Below are positions 1 to 8,274 of a stretch of 64,000 bases of DNA, one piece after another. Both the position numbers and the translations under genes were made by a program. The stretch's first letter is position 1. Every line of letters begins with the position of its first letter. Under the pieces are notes generated by a model that saw only the letters and a list, made by a program, of their open reading frames with translations, was not told where the DNA came from and searched no databases. Source of the DNA: CS1-C013 sp964347265 (lineage in GTDB: Archaea; Aenigmatarchaeota; Aenigmatarchaeia; Aenigmatarchaeales; Aenigmatarchaeaceae); the NCBI GenBank assembly GCA_964347265.1, contig CAYFXV010000001.1, positions 62,001-126,000 of the forward strand, read 5' to 3'.

Positions 1-2
1 GA

Positions 3-536
3 TTTGATTCAAAAAAAGCTGAAAAAGAAAGAAAAGAATATTATGTTAATATTTTAAATGAATTGAAAAAAAGATCTAAAAATGTTAAAAAAATTGTAAT
101 AGCTGGCCCTGGATTTGCAAGAGATGATTTGCAAAAACTAATGAAACAAAGGGGAAAAGAATTGTTAGAAAAATTAATGATGGAATTTACTTATCAAACA
201 GGAAATTTAGGTTTGCAAGAATTGTTAAAAAAGGGTTTAATAGAAAAAATAACTAAATACAGTAGAATTTCTCAAGAAACAAAAGCTGTTGAAAAATTAT
301 TAGAAGAAATAAATAAAAATGGGAAAGCTGTTTATGGTTTGGAAAATACTAGAGAAGCTTTGGAAAATGGAACTGTTGATTTTCTTTTAGTTTCTGATAT
401 TAAATTAAGAGAATTTGAAGAATTGTTAGATTTGGCAGACAAAATAAAATGTAAAATAATGATAATAGCTTCTGAACATGCTGCTGGAGAAAGACTGGTT
501 GGATTAGGTGGAATAGCAGGATTGCTAAAATTCTGA
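3..536 (+). CDS. pelA: mRNA surveillance protein Pelota, C-terminal part (5' truncated by the window edge)
   Basis: The frame is open from base 3 with no start, so the gene enters from the left. The visible 177 residues match the end of archaeal Pelota/Dom34: an IAGPGF turn at the start of the central domain, then the eRF1 domain 3-like part with a regulatory 'ALENGTVDFLLVSD..LR' stretch and the closing 'EHAAGERLVGLGGIAGLLKF'. Pelota binds the A site of stalled ribosomes and, with an ABCE1-type ATPase, splits them during no-go and non-stop mRNA surveillance. The ending with LGGIAGLLKF rather than a release-factor tail is why I prefer Pelota to aRF1. The N-terminal Sm-like domain lies outside the window. 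Confidence 0.88.
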   Translation, partial: FDSKKAEKERKEYYVNILNELKKRSKNVKKIVIAGPGFARDDLQKLMKQRGKELLEKLMMEFTYQTGNLGLQELLKKGLIEKITKYSRISQETKAVEKLLEEINKNGKAVYGLENTREALENGTVDFLLVSDIKLREFEELLDLADKIKCKIMIIASEHAAGERLVGLGGIAGLLKF

Positions 537-622
537 ATCTAGCAAATATTTTAACTCTATTATTGTAGTTAATAAAACGAAAAGTTTAAATTTATGAATT
601 ATTTATTCTATATTGTGTTTGT

Positions 623-781
623 ATGCCAGATGATCTTGATGTATTTATTGCATCTCAGAGGAGAAATAATACTAAATTAAAACATTTTGAAGAAGTTGGC
701 AAAGATATATTTGTAGAATACAAAACTCCCATTAAACGAGAATATAAAGACTATATAAACATTTCTTCTCTTTTTAAATAA
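623..781 (+). CDS. hypothetical small protein, 52 aa
   Basis: A 52-codon frame (MPDDLDVFIASQRRNN...) fills most of the gap between Pelota and the SpoIIM-like gene. It is hydrophilic and charged, has no membrane segment or Cys motif, and I recognise no family. An AT-rich stretch with TATA-like character (about 585-615) precedes it, compatible with a short leader. Support is limited to an uninterrupted frame with ordinary composition in an otherwise unexplained gap, so it may be chance. Confidence 0.4.
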   Translation: MPDDLDVFIASQRRNNTKLKHFEEVGKDIFVEYKTPIKREYKDYINISSLFK

Positions 782-798
782 TTTAAATATAAATTTAT
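782..798 (+). promoter_or_regulatory. TATA-like promoter element for the SpoIIM-like gene
   Basis: The sequence tttaaatataaattta lies about 15-30 bases before the ATG at 812. This spacing fits an archaeal TATA box driving a leaderless or nearly leaderless mRNA. No Shine-Dalgarno motif is seen before this start. Confidence 0.45.
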
Positions 799-811
799 CC
801 AAATTCTAAAC

Positions 812-1567
812 ATGATTGACAAACTTTTAAGAGCTTATTTAATTGAGAAAAAACCTTGGTATGGAATTGTATTAGGTTTTCTTTTTGCAAGCTTAGGAAT
901 AATATTTGCTTTTCTTATTTTTAGAACAGAACCATCATTTCCTGCAGTTTTTTTAACAACTTTAGCAGCAGCACCTTTAATTGTTAAATTAATAAAAAGT
1001 GAAAGACAAAAAGAAAACATATTAAGAAGACATGAAAATATTATTGGAGTTTATTTTTATTTGTTCTTTGGAATGACCATTGCATTTGCTTTATTTAATG
1101 CTTTTTTACCAACTGAAATTTCTAGTTCTATTTTTAGTGAACAGCTAAACAAATTTTCTGCAGGTTATTTTACAGGACAATCTCAACTATTTTTTGAAAT
1201 AATTTTAAATAATCTTGGCTTAGTTTTATTCTTTTTCATATTATCTTTGTTTTATGGTTCTGGTTCAATGTTTCTTTTATCTTGGAACTCGTCCATACTT
1301 GGAGTAATGTGGGGCAATATATTGAAGATTTCACTTTCTTTAATGGATCCACTTGTTTTTGTTCAAAATGTTTTTTTCATATTTCCTTTCTTATTACCTG
1401 AAGTTGAGGCTTATTTCTTAGCTTCAATAGCTGGTGGTATAGTTTCTGTAAACTTGGATAATAAGAAAAAATTAGAAACTGCAATGAATGATTCTTTGAT
1501 GTTTTTAGTATTATCTATAGTGTTGATAATAATTGCTGGTGGTATAGAAACTATTTTGATTGCATAA
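812..1567 (+). CDS. SpoIIM-like (DUF95) integral membrane protein
   Basis: 251 residues with about six hydrophobic segments (roughly 18-38, 45-60, 75-95, 125-150, 180-205, 228-250). Order and character fit the archaeal stage II sporulation protein M family: a cytoplasmic N-terminus with KKPW, a charged ERQKENILRRHENII loop, then a GMTIAFALF helix. Archaeal members do not sporulate; the family is thought to act in membrane remodelling or transport, but the role here is unknown. The next gene begins within a few bases of the stop, suggesting co-transcription. Confidence 0.6.
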   Translation: MIDKLLRAYLIEKKPWYGIVLGFLFASLGIIFAFLIFRTEPSFPAVFLTTLAAAPLIVKLIKSERQKENILRRHENIIGVYFYLFFGMTIAFALFNAFLPTEISSSIFSEQLNKFSAGYFTGQSQLFFEIILNNLGLVLFFFILSLFYGSGSMFLLSWNSSILGVMWGNILKISLSLMDPLVFVQNVFFIFPFLLPEVEAYFLASIAGGIVSVNLDNKKKLETAMNDSLMFLVLSIVLIIIAGGIETILIA

Positions 1568-1595
1568 ATTTATGTCAGAATTATTAATTATGATT

Positions 1596-2897
1596 ATGAA
1601 AAAATGGATTTTTTTATTATTCTCATTAACGTTTGTTTTTGTTACAATAAATTTGACAAGGGTTGAAGCTATAACAAACCCTACCCCTGATCCTGAATGT
1701 GATAGAAAAGAACCAGGAGAAAGCTTAAATGACGGAATTTGTAATTTAACTTGTCAATATATCGAATGCAATCCTGATGGAACTAGTGATTATGAAGTTA
1801 AGGTATTCAGGGAAGATTTCGATTATCTTGATAGCGATATATGGGCTTTTGAAGGAGTTGGACCCTTAGTTGAAAGTGGGAATTTAGTTGTGCACGTACT
1901 AGCATGGCAAACAAATTATGATACAAAGATTTTCACTGGAGAAAAATTTGGAAAAGCAATTTATGAGTTTAAAATTAAAATGACTGAAAAAGTTCAAGAT
2001 GTTGCATCATTCTTTTTCTTGTATGAAGGACAAGAAACTGGATGTAAACCAGATTCGTATCCATTTTGTCAGGAAATAGATGTTGAATTTTTCGGTTACG
2101 TTCCCGAAGGATCAAACCCAAGAATAGATGATAGAAATTCAATTGTTTTTGCAAGTAGAAATTCTACTGGTCATTGGAGTTGGCATATAGTATCAGCTCC
2201 AAGCAACTTGGACGATGAGAATTGGCATTTATTCAGATTAGAATATAGAACAGATTCGATAGTACTTACAGTTGATGATTCAGTAATTGGAACTATTACA
2301 GATATCATTCCGGATAAAAATATGCACATATATTTTGGGGCATATGGAAGTACCCATGAAAATTCGTATACCATGTATGTCGCTTATGTTGAAGTATTTA
2401 AATTATTTAATGTATGTAAATTAGAATGTGGTGCTGATTCTGAGTGTGATGAAATAATACCAGGGTGTAGTGGTTGTAATGATACTTGCCGATATTGCTC
2501 TGGTGACGTAGATGGTGACGGTGATGTTGATTATAATGATTTCATTATTCTTGCAGGGGCTTATGGCTCGAGCAGCGGTCAACCAGCCTATGATGTGTGT
2601 GCAGACTTTGATAAAGACGGTGATGTTGACTATGATGATTTCATGGTTCTTGCAGGAAACTATGGGAAGAGTTGTCTAGGATCTACAGGAACGTTTACAG
2701 GTCCTTCTAGAATAACAGAGAGCATGATGAAGAAATTAGAAAAAGAGAAAAAACCAAAAGCATACTTTACATTGCCTTATTTGTTAGAAGTTGTGATTCC
2801 GTTTGTTAGTTTTGTAATTATAGCCTTGATTGAGATTTTTGTTTTAGGATTGATAATTAGAAAATTGCATGAGATGTATCCTAAGAAAAAGAAATAA
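1596..2897 (+). CDS. secreted GH16-like glycoside hydrolase with dockerin repeat and C-terminal membrane anchor
   Basis: From the ATG at 1596 the protein is 433 aa; in-frame ATGs at 1572 and 1590 and a TTG at 1560 are alternatives, but 1596 gives a compact signal peptide (MKKWIFLLFSLTFVFVTINLTRVEA pattern, residues 1-25). Residues about 70-270 form a jelly-roll-like domain with EIDVE at 160-164, matching the GH16 catalytic signature ExDxE (nucleophile E160, acid/base E164). Residues about 303-360 carry two DxDxDxD calcium loops (DVDGDGDVDYNDF and DFDKDGDVDYDDF), each followed by an LAGxYG helix: a type I dockerin. A transmembrane helix (395-421) with a short KKKK tail closes the protein. The predicted role is cleavage of beta-glucan-like polysaccharide at the cell surface; the substrate is unknown. 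Confidence 0.7.
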   Translation: MKKWIFLLFSLTFVFVTINLTRVEAITNPTPDPECDRKEPGESLNDGICNLTCQYIECNPDGTSDYEVKVFREDFDYLDSDIWAFEGVGPLVESGNLVVHVLAWQTNYDTKIFTGEKFGKAIYEFKIKMTEKVQDVASFFFLYEGQETGCKPDSYPFCQEIDVEFFGYVPEGSNPRIDDRNSIVFASRNSTGHWSWHIVSAPSNLDDENWHLFRLEYRTDSIVLTVDDSVIGTITDIIPDKNMHIYFGAYGSTHENSYTMYVAYVEVFKLFNVCKLECGADSECDEIIPGCSGCNDTCRYCSGDVDGDGDVDYNDFIILAGAYGSSSGQPAYDVCADFDKDGDVDYDDFMVLAGNYGKSCLGSTGTFTGPSRITESMMKKLEKEKKPKAYFTLPYLLEVVIPFVSFVIIALIEIFVLGLIIRKLHEMYPKKKK

Positions 2898-2899
2898 TT

Positions 2900-3751
2900 C
2901 TATGCAATTGTTATTGTTGAATTTGTTGAATGAATTGTAGTATTACTAATACCTGTTGTTGTTATTGTAAAATCACCAATTAGTGTAGCCATTGCAATTT
3001 GAATATTTAATACAGAAGTTGCAAAACCTTCAGAAGGAACATTAACAGGACTTATTGAATATGAACATATAGAACCAATAGGACAACCTGAAAGAGATAA
3101 ATGAACTAAACCTGAAAACCTATTGATTGAGCTTACATTAATTACAAATGAGGCTTTTTGAGCAACAACTTTAGTATAATTAGGTATTGACTCTATAGAA
3201 AAGTCTTTTATGCAAGAACTATTATAAGCGCATCTAGATTCTATATCGCAGTTTGATGGTTCACATGTTCTAACCATATACATTTGAGAAGTACAAGGTC
3301 CTCCACAACCTTTATTAATCCACCTTGTACAAAGACATTCTTTAGGTTTAACAGTTAAATAATAAGTTGATGTTTTTTTAATACCAAAACTAGATGCAAA
3401 AATGTTTATTGGATAAGTTCCTTCAGGTGTTGATTCTGATGGTATAATTGTTAATTCAGAAGTATAAGTTGGTGTAGCATTATTTACTGATAAAAAACAT
3501 GCAGTATGTTTTGGACAATTTGAAATATATATTTCAACTTCTCTAGAATCTTCAGAATCAGAAAATACTATGACTGTAGATGTTATAGATTTTTCTTGAC
3601 TTATTGTTCCTTCTTTTGGCTCTATGTAAATATTAAAATCAAATGGTTGAGGAAAAATATAAAACATAAAATCAAGAAAAAACCATCCAATGAAAAATAT
3701 TGTAAATACGATTAAGAGGGATATTATTTGTAAAAATGATTTCTTTTTCAT
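2900..3751 (-). CDS. membrane-anchored surface protein with beta-sandwich repeats
   Basis: 283 aa: a Lys-rich N-terminus, one hydrophobic segment (about 8-35) and an extracellular part. Residues about 40-135 and 180-283 look like two Ig-like/CARDB-like beta sandwiches (each with a Cys pair, CPKHTAC and CPIGSIC, in equivalent places). Between them is a Cys-rich insert (ECLCTRW...CGGPC...RTCEPSNC...C) resembling a thrombospondin type 1-like module. It is rich in NxS/T sequons. It converges with the GH16-like gene, the two stops being 2 bp apart. Function unknown; an adhesin or pseudomurein/S-layer associated protein is inference. Confidence 0.55.
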   Translation of the reverse strand: MKKKSFLQIISLLIVFTIFFIGWFFLDFMFYIFPQPFDFNIYIEPKEGTISQEKSITSTVIVFSDSEDSREVEIYISNCPKHTACFLSVNNATPTYTSELTIIPSESTPEGTYPINIFASSFGIKKTSTYYLTVKPKECLCTRWINKGCGGPCTSQMYMVRTCEPSNCDIESRCAYNSSCIKDFSIESIPNYTKVVAQKASFVINVSSINRFSGLVHLSLSGCPIGSICSYSISPVNVPSEGFATSVLNIQIAMATLIGDFTITTTGISNTTIHSTNSTITIA

Positions 3752-3781
3752 AAATAATTTTTAGAATAATTAGATAATAAA

Positions 3782-3854
3782 TGGACCCGTCGGGACTTGA
3801 ACCCGAAACCTCCACCATGCCAAGGTGGCGATCTACCAATTGATCTACAGGCCC
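3782..3854 (-). tRNA. tRNA-Ala (anticodon GGC)
   Basis: Full cloverleaf on the minus strand: acceptor GGGCCTG/CGGGTCC plus discriminator A, anticodon stem CCACC/GGTGG around the loop TTGGCAT, giving GGC. The third acceptor pair is G-U (G3:U70), the identity element of tRNA-Ala. No CCA is encoded and there is no intron. tRNA-Val lies 8 bp upstream in the same orientation, so both may be made as one transcript. Confidence 0.95.
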
Positions 3855-3862
3855 AAAAATAA

Positions 3863-3935
3863 TGGGCCAGGGGAGATTCGAACTCCCGACCTCCACGGTG
3901 TAAGCGTGGCGTCATAACCACTAGACCACCGGCCC
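3863..3935 (-). tRNA. tRNA-Val (anticodon UAC)
   Basis: Minus-strand cloverleaf: acceptor GGGCCGG paired with CTGGCCC, discriminator A, anticodon stem CCACG/CGTGG around CTTACAC, giving UAC. T arm GGGAG-TTCGAAT-CTCCC. No intron and no encoded CCA. It precedes tRNA-Ala in a two-gene cluster. Confidence 0.95.
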
Positions 3936-3983
3936 TTAAGAAACAATAAAACTTGCAACATATAAAAAATTAACTAAAATAAT

Positions 3984-4547
3984 ATGTTTATGAGACTTTC
4001 AAGAAAATTTTACTCAAGAAACACAAAAACAGTTGCAAAAGAATTGTTAGGAAAAATCTTAGTTCATAAAAAATGTAAAGGAAAGATAGTTGAAACTGAA
4101 GCTTATTTTGGAAAGTATGATCCTGCTTCTCATGCCTATTGTAAAATTACAAAAAGAAATATAATAATGTACCAGAAACCCGGAACTGCTTATGTTTATT
4201 TTACTTATGGAAATCATTGGATGTTTAATGTTGTTACAGAGAAAAAAGGTATACCTGGAGCTGTTTTAATAAGAGCTGTAGAACCATTAAATGGAATTGA
4301 AATAATGAAAAGAAGAAGAAAAATAAATAATATTAAAAATCTTACAAATGGTCCTGGTAAATTAACTAAAGCTTTTAGTATTAATAAAAAACATAATTGT
4401 CTAGACTTAACAAAAAGTAATTTGTTTATAGAAAATTCTAATGAAAAGTTTAAAATTGTTAAAACAACTAGAATTGGTCTTTCTAAAGGTCAGGAAAAAT
4501 TATTAAGATTTTATATAAAAGATAATGGATTTGTTTCTAAAAAATAA
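3984..4547 (+). CDS. mpg: 3-methyladenine DNA glycosylase (AAG/MPG family)
   Basis: 187 aa, the compact size of the Mpg/AAG family. Diagnostic blocks: FYSRNTKTVAKELLGKILVH near the N-terminus, IVETEAYFG with the catalytic Glu (about 37-45), DPASHAY, the Y-F-TYGNHWMFNVV block, AVLIRAVEP, and NGPGKLTKAF. The enzyme flips out and excises alkylated purines (3-methyladenine, hypoxanthine), starting base excision repair. The next gene on this strand is separated by a minus-strand tRNA, so it is probably a single-gene transcript. Confidence 0.93.
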   Translation: MFMRLSRKFYSRNTKTVAKELLGKILVHKKCKGKIVETEAYFGKYDPASHAYCKITKRNIIMYQKPGTAYVYFTYGNHWMFNVVTEKKGIPGAVLIRAVEPLNGIEIMKRRRKINNIKNLTNGPGKLTKAFSINKKHNCLDLTKSNLFIENSNEKFKIVKTTRIGLSKGQEKLLRFYIKDNGFVSKK

Positions 4548-4551
4548 GTGA

Positions 4552-4665
4552 TGGGCGAGGTGAGATTTGAACTCACGACCTCCAGTATTTACAGAACGCA
4601 GCCACAAAAAATGACTAACGTCATTTTATAAGACTGGCGCTCTAACCAAACTAAGCTACCCGCCC
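4552..4665 (-). tRNA. tRNA-Ile (anticodon UAU) with a ~39-nt intron
   Basis: Minus-strand exons: acceptor GGGCGGG/CTCGCCC plus A73, D stem GCTT/GAGC, anticodon stem CCAGT/ACTGG, T arm GTGAG-TTCAAAT-CTCAC. The anticodon loop begins CTTATA, so positions 34-36 read UAU. About 39 nt are inserted at 37/38; the mature tRNA would be 75 nt. The intron holds a 7-bp hairpin AAATGAC-GTTA-GTCATTT. The bulge-helix-bulge is imperfect (relaxed), leaving the exact splice points uncertain by a base. UAU would read AUA directly, without the agmatidine-modified CAU tRNA used by most archaea. Confidence 0.83.
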
Positions 4666-4702
4666 AATACCAATTTATTTATTGCTAAACTAATTTAAAA
4701 AT

Positions 4703-5596
4703 ATGTTGAATTTAAGACAAGAGGTTCAAGGATTCCTAGAAAAAAGCGATTATGTTACTTGTGAATATAAAGGTTGTTTTGATATAGCAGCCAAGAAAGA
4801 TGCTTTATTGCTATTAAAAGTTTTGTTAAACATTGATGGTTTTCAAAGAGAACAAGCAAGAAACTTAAAAATCATATCAAACAATCTTGATGCTCATCCT
4901 TTTTTAATAGGAGTTCAAACTAATAGAGAAAAACTAAAAACTGGAATAGTTTATGAAAGATATGAAACACCAACTGTTTCTTTAAAAACCTTTGAAGATC
5001 TAATTGTTAATTCAATATTTCCTAGAATATATAGAGATAGAGGAGGATTGTATGTAGAAATTGATTCTGCAATATTAAGAGAAATAAGAAAGAAAAAAGG
5101 TTTAACTCAAAGAGAATTGGCAGAAGCTATTGGAATTAATAAAAAGGTTATTTATGAACATGAGAAAAAGCAGTTAAGAATGTTATTAGAAATAGCTGAA
5201 AAAATAGAGAGAACACTTAATCAAAAAATAATAAAACCAATAGAAGTTTTTAAAAAATATGAAGAGCACGGATATCCTAAAGATTCTATAGAAAGAGGAG
5301 TTAAAAAACATTTGGAAAAAATAGGTTTTAAAACTGATTTTGTAAAACAAGCCCCTTTAGATGTTTTTGCTAAAGAAAAATCATTAGTTTTATCTGATAT
5401 TGAAATAAATAAAAGAAAAATGAAACAACATGCTGCAAGTTTAAAAGATTTTATAAACGTGGTAAAAAAGCCTGCTATTCTCATAACTGAAAAAACAAGA
5501 GATGAAGAAATATTAGGAATACCTGTAATTGAGAGAAAAAAACTAAAAGAAATTGATAAAAAAGAATTGATTAAAAAAGCTAAGAAAGCAATTTAA
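4703..5596 (+). CDS. archaeal HTH-type (Cro/C1) transcriptional regulator with nuclease-like fold domains
   Basis: 297 aa. The middle (about 125-185) holds a Cro/C1-type helix-turn-helix: LREIRKKKGLTQRELAEAIG..KKVIYEHEKK. The flanking parts (1-120 and 200-297) fit the archaea-wide 'putative HTH-type transcriptional regulator' family, whose N-terminus resembles a restriction-endonuclease-like fold. The length is near the usual 310-320. Targets are unknown. Likely transcribed alone; mscL follows 33 bp later. Confidence 0.72.
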   Translation: MLNLRQEVQGFLEKSDYVTCEYKGCFDIAAKKDALLLLKVLLNIDGFQREQARNLKIISNNLDAHPFLIGVQTNREKLKTGIVYERYETPTVSLKTFEDLIVNSIFPRIYRDRGGLYVEIDSAILREIRKKKGLTQRELAEAIGINKKVIYEHEKKQLRMLLEIAEKIERTLNQKIIKPIEVFKKYEEHGYPKDSIERGVKKHLEKIGFKTDFVKQAPLDVFAKEKSLVLSDIEINKRKMKQHAASLKDFINVVKKPAILITEKTRDEEILGIPVIERKKLKEIDKKELIKKAKKAI

Positions 5597-5629
5597 ATAA
5601 TTCTAAAAAGTATAATTTCTAGTGTTTTA

Positions 5630-5914
5630 ATGGGGATGATAAAAGAATTTATGGATTTTGTAAGGAAACAAAATGTTGTATCAGTTGCATTAGGTTTGGT
5701 AATTGGTTTTGGAACTAAAACATTGATAGATGCATTAATAGCAGATTTAATAGCTCCAGTATACGAACCATATTTGGGATTTGGCCCTGATGCTGTAATG
5801 ACAGTGGGTTTATCTGTCTTTAAGGTGGGTCATTTCATACAAGCATTAATCAGTTTTCTAGTGATCCTACTTGTAGCTTTTATAATAGGAAAATCAATGG
5901 GAAAAAAGCTGTAA
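5630..5914 (+). CDS. mscL: large-conductance mechanosensitive channel MscL
   Basis: 94 aa, shorter than bacterial MscL (about 136). TM1 block VVSVALGLVIGFGTKTLIDALIADLIAPV (15-45) follows the amphipathic MIKEFMDFVRKQN helix; a short loop and TM2 (GHFIQALISFLVILLVAFIIG) follow, and the C-terminal cytoplasmic bundle is almost absent (KSMGKKL). The pentameric channel opens under membrane tension to release solutes during osmotic downshock. A second in-frame ATG at 5636 is an alternative start. Confidence 0.87.
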   Translation: MGMIKEFMDFVRKQNVVSVALGLVIGFGTKTLIDALIADLIAPVYEPYLGFGPDAVMTVGLSVFKVGHFIQALISFLVILLVAFIIGKSMGKKL

Positions 5915-5952
5915 TTTAAATATCTTTCCTTTTTCTATTCTTAACCATTAAG

Positions 5953-6004
5953 TTTAAATATACTTACATACACATATTTTTTATCATACTATTTATGAGG
6001 TGAT
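5953..6004 (+). promoter_or_regulatory. thermosome promoter: TATA box and Shine-Dalgarno
   Basis: A TATA-like tttaaatata sits at 5953-5962 and a Shine-Dalgarno GGTGAT at 5999-6004, four bases before the ATG at 6008. Most genes nearby lack a Shine-Dalgarno; its presence fits a highly translated chaperonin. Confidence 0.6.
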
Positions 6005-6007
6005 AAA

Positions 6008-7723
6008 ATGACTAATGGACAAGCTCAATTAGGAGGCCAACCAATATTAGTCCTACCTGAAGGAACCTTAAGAACTTTAGGTAAAGGAGCTCAAAGAACT
6101 AATATAGCAGCAGCAAAAGCTGTTGCAGACGCAGTAAGAACAACTTTAGGACCAAAAGGAATGGACAAGATGTTAGTTGATAATCTAGGAGATATTGTAA
6201 TAACAAATGATGGTGTAACAATTTTAGAAGAAATGCAAATAGAACATCCTGCTGCAAAAATGTTAGTAGAAGTTGCAAAAACACAAAACGAAGAAGTTGG
6301 AGACGGGACAACAACTGCAGCTGTTTTAGCAGGAGAATTACTAAAAAAAGCAGAAGATCTCTTAGAACAGAACATACACTCAACAGTTATTACAAGGGGT
6401 TATAAGATTGCAAGAGAAAAGGCATTAGAAATTCTTGATAAAATTTCTGAAAAAATAGAGCTAGAAGACACAGAAGATTTAGTAAAAATAGCAATAACGT
6501 CAATGACAGGAAAAAGTGCAGAAATGGCATCAGAACACTTAGCAAGAGTTGTTGTAGAAGCAGTTAGAACTGTTATGGAAGACAAAGAAATTGATAAAGA
6601 AAACATTAAACTTGAAAAAAAGCAGGGAGGTTCAGCAGAAGATACAGAACTAATAAAAGGTGTAATAATTGACAAAGAAGTTGTTCACCCTGGAATGGCT
6701 AAAAAAGTAAAATATGCAAAAATTGCTTTGTTAGATTCTTCGTTAGAAATTGAGAAGACAGAAACTGATGCACAAATACGAATAACATCACCAGACCAGT
6801 TACAAAGTTTTCTAGATCAAGAAGAAAAAATACTAAAAGACATGGTTAACAAGGTTGCTTTGTCAGGATGTAGTGTATTATTCTGTCAAAAAGGAATAGA
6901 TGATGTAGCTCAGCATTATCTTGCTAAAAAAGGTATTTTAACAGCTAGAAGAATCAAGAAATCTGATATGGAAAAATTAGCAAGAGCAACAGGAGGAAAA
7001 ATAGTTTCAAACATCTCAGATTTAAGTGAAGACGATTTAGGAGAAGCAGGCATTGTTGAAGAAAAGAAAATTTCTGGAGAAGAAATGATATTTGTCAGAG
7101 ATTGTAAGAATCCAAAAGCAGTTTCAATATTAATCAGAGGTGGAACAGAACATGTTGTTGCTGAGGTTGAAAGAGCAATTGAAGATGCTATAGGAGCAAC
7201 TAGCTCAGCCTTAGAAGTTGGTAAAATAGTTGCTGGTGGAGGAGCACCAGAAGAAGTTGTTGCAAGAGAATTAAGAGAATTTGCTCAAAGATATTCAGGA
7301 AGAGAACAACTAGCAATTAAAGCTTTTGCAGATGCAATGGAAATAATACCAAAGACGTTAGCAGAAAACGCAGGTCTAGACCCACTAGATATGTTAACCG
7401 AACTAAGATCAGCACAAGAAGGCGATAGGAAAGAACATTATGAAGGACGTGAAATAAAAAAAACAGTTAAATTACATGATACTAAAACATATGACTTAAA
7501 AAAAGAACATTATGGAATAGATGTGTACACAGGAAAAATAGTTGATATGAAAGCAAAAGGTGTTATTGAACCATTGAAAATAAAAACACAAGCAATAAAA
7601 TCTGCTGCAGAAGCTGCAGAAATGATACTAAGAATAGATGATATAATATCTGCAGGAAAATTAGAAAAAGGTGGAGCACCACCAATGCCTCCAGGCGGAC
7701 CAGGAATGGGAGGAATGTACTAA
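6008..7723 (+). CDS. thsA: thermosome (group II chaperonin) subunit
   Basis: 571 aa, full length for an archaeal thermosome subunit. Recognisable blocks: [15 protein letters not shown] (about 44-58), [10 protein letters not shown], the ATPase motif [16 protein letters not shown] (98-113), the apical-domain stretch, [10 protein letters not shown] near 400, and the C-terminal [17 protein letters not shown] tail that projects into the cavity. The complex forms two stacked eight-membered rings and folds proteins with ATP; a built-in lid replaces GroES. Only one subunit gene is in the window. It has its own TATA box and Shine-Dalgarno and is followed by a T-rich stop. Confidence 0.97.
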   Translation: MTNGQAQLGGQPILVLPEGTLRTLGKGAQRTNIAAAKAVADAVRTTLGPKGMDKMLVDNLGDIVITNDGVTILEEMQIEHPAAKMLVEVAKTQNEEVGDGTTTAAVLAGELLKKAEDLLEQNIHSTVITRGYKIAREKALEILDKISEKIELEDTEDLVKIAITSMTGKSAEMASEHLARVVVEAVRTVMEDKEIDKENIKLEKKQGGSAEDTELIKGVIIDKEVVHPGMAKKVKYAKIALLDSSLEIEKTETDAQIRITSPDQLQSFLDQEEKILKDMVNKVALSGCSVLFCQKGIDDVAQHYLAKKGILTARRIKKSDMEKLARATGGKIVSNISDLSEDDLGEAGIVEEKKISGEEMIFVRDCKNPKAVSILIRGGTEHVVAEVERAIEDAIGATSSALEVGKIVAGGGAPEEVVARELREFAQRYSGREQLAIKAFADAMEIIPKTLAENAGLDPLDMLTELRSAQEGDRKEHYEGREIKKTVKLHDTKTYDLKKEHYGIDVYTGKIVDMKAKGVIEPLKIKTQAIKSAAEAAEMILRIDDIISAGKLEKGGAPPMPPGGPGMGGMY

Positions 7724-7746
7724 TTTTCCCATTTTTTCTTTTTCTT
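7724..7746 (+). terminator. T-rich terminator after the thermosome gene
   Basis: Immediately after the stop the sequence runs into oligo-T (ttttcccattttttctttttctt), the usual archaeal intrinsic termination signal. The next gene has its own TATA box about 5 bp later. Confidence 0.5.
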
Positions 7747-7749
7747 AAA

Positions 7750-7787
7750 CTTTTATATAGAGGTTTTGATACAATTTTACTTAGGAG
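7750..7787 (+). promoter_or_regulatory. promoter of the pilus operon: TATA box and Shine-Dalgarno
   Basis: cttttatata at 7750-7759 is a good archaeal TATA box and AGGAG at 7783-7787 a Shine-Dalgarno before the ATG at 7794. A second TATA-like site (acatttatatag, about 8240-8252) precedes the coiled-coil gene at 8275. Downstream genes overlap or are spaced by few bases, so these two may drive the whole 7.8-16.5 kb set. Confidence 0.55.
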
Positions 7788-7793
7788 AACAAT

Positions 7794-8237
7794 ATGAAAG
7801 GAATATCCACAATATTGGCAATGATATTGATTGTTATCATAGTTGTTGCTTTGATAGGATTGACTTATACTTTTGCAGTAGGACTATTTGGAACAGCAAC
7901 AGCAGGAGCTACTGAACAAACAGCAGCAGTTACAGAAAGATTGCAGAAAAGTGTTGCTATAGTTGCATCAAGTTGTAGTATATCTGGAGCTAATGCTACT
8001 TATCGTTTTACACTTAAGAATACAGGAACAATGACTGTTGAAGCTGCTTCATTAAAAGCTTTTGTAGATGGAACTCTAATTCAAGGAGCATCATTTGAAG
8101 ATATACCTAAAGGACAAATTGATACACAGGAAAGAGCATTTACAAATGAAACGGCATCTCAAGGAACAGCAATAACTCATACTCTAAGAATTGCAGCACC
8201 TGCAGGAGAAGTAGATTCTTCAGTAACTTGTCAATAA
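7794..8237 (+). CDS. archaeal type IV pilin-like protein 1
   Basis: 147 aa. The N-terminus MKG|ISTILAMILIVIIVVALIGLTY is a class III (prepilin) signal: a short basic leader ending in Gly, then an uninterrupted hydrophobic helix, as cut by archaeal prepilin peptidase (PibD/FlaK). Residues about 30-147 form a Thr/Ala-rich head with a beta-rich core (ATYRFTLKNTGTMTV...) typical of archaeal pilin/archaellin heads, and a Cys pair (about 60 and 146). First gene of a run encoding the pilus machine; expected to be a structural filament subunit. No peptidase gene is in the window. Confidence 0.75.
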   Translation: MKGISTILAMILIVIIVVALIGLTYTFAVGLFGTATAGATEQTAAVTERLQKSVAIVASSCSISGANATYRFTLKNTGTMTVEAASLKAFVDGTLIQGASFEDIPKGQIDTQERAFTNETASQGTAITHTLRIAAPAGEVDSSVTCQ

Positions 8238-8274
8238 AAAACATTTATATAGAAGCTTCAGCAAAACTATAGTT

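Noticed and set aside
6091..6675. Minus-strand frames opposite the thermosome gene
   Set aside because: Low-complexity Leu/Ser-rich products from the complementary strand of a highly conserved gene; no promoter.
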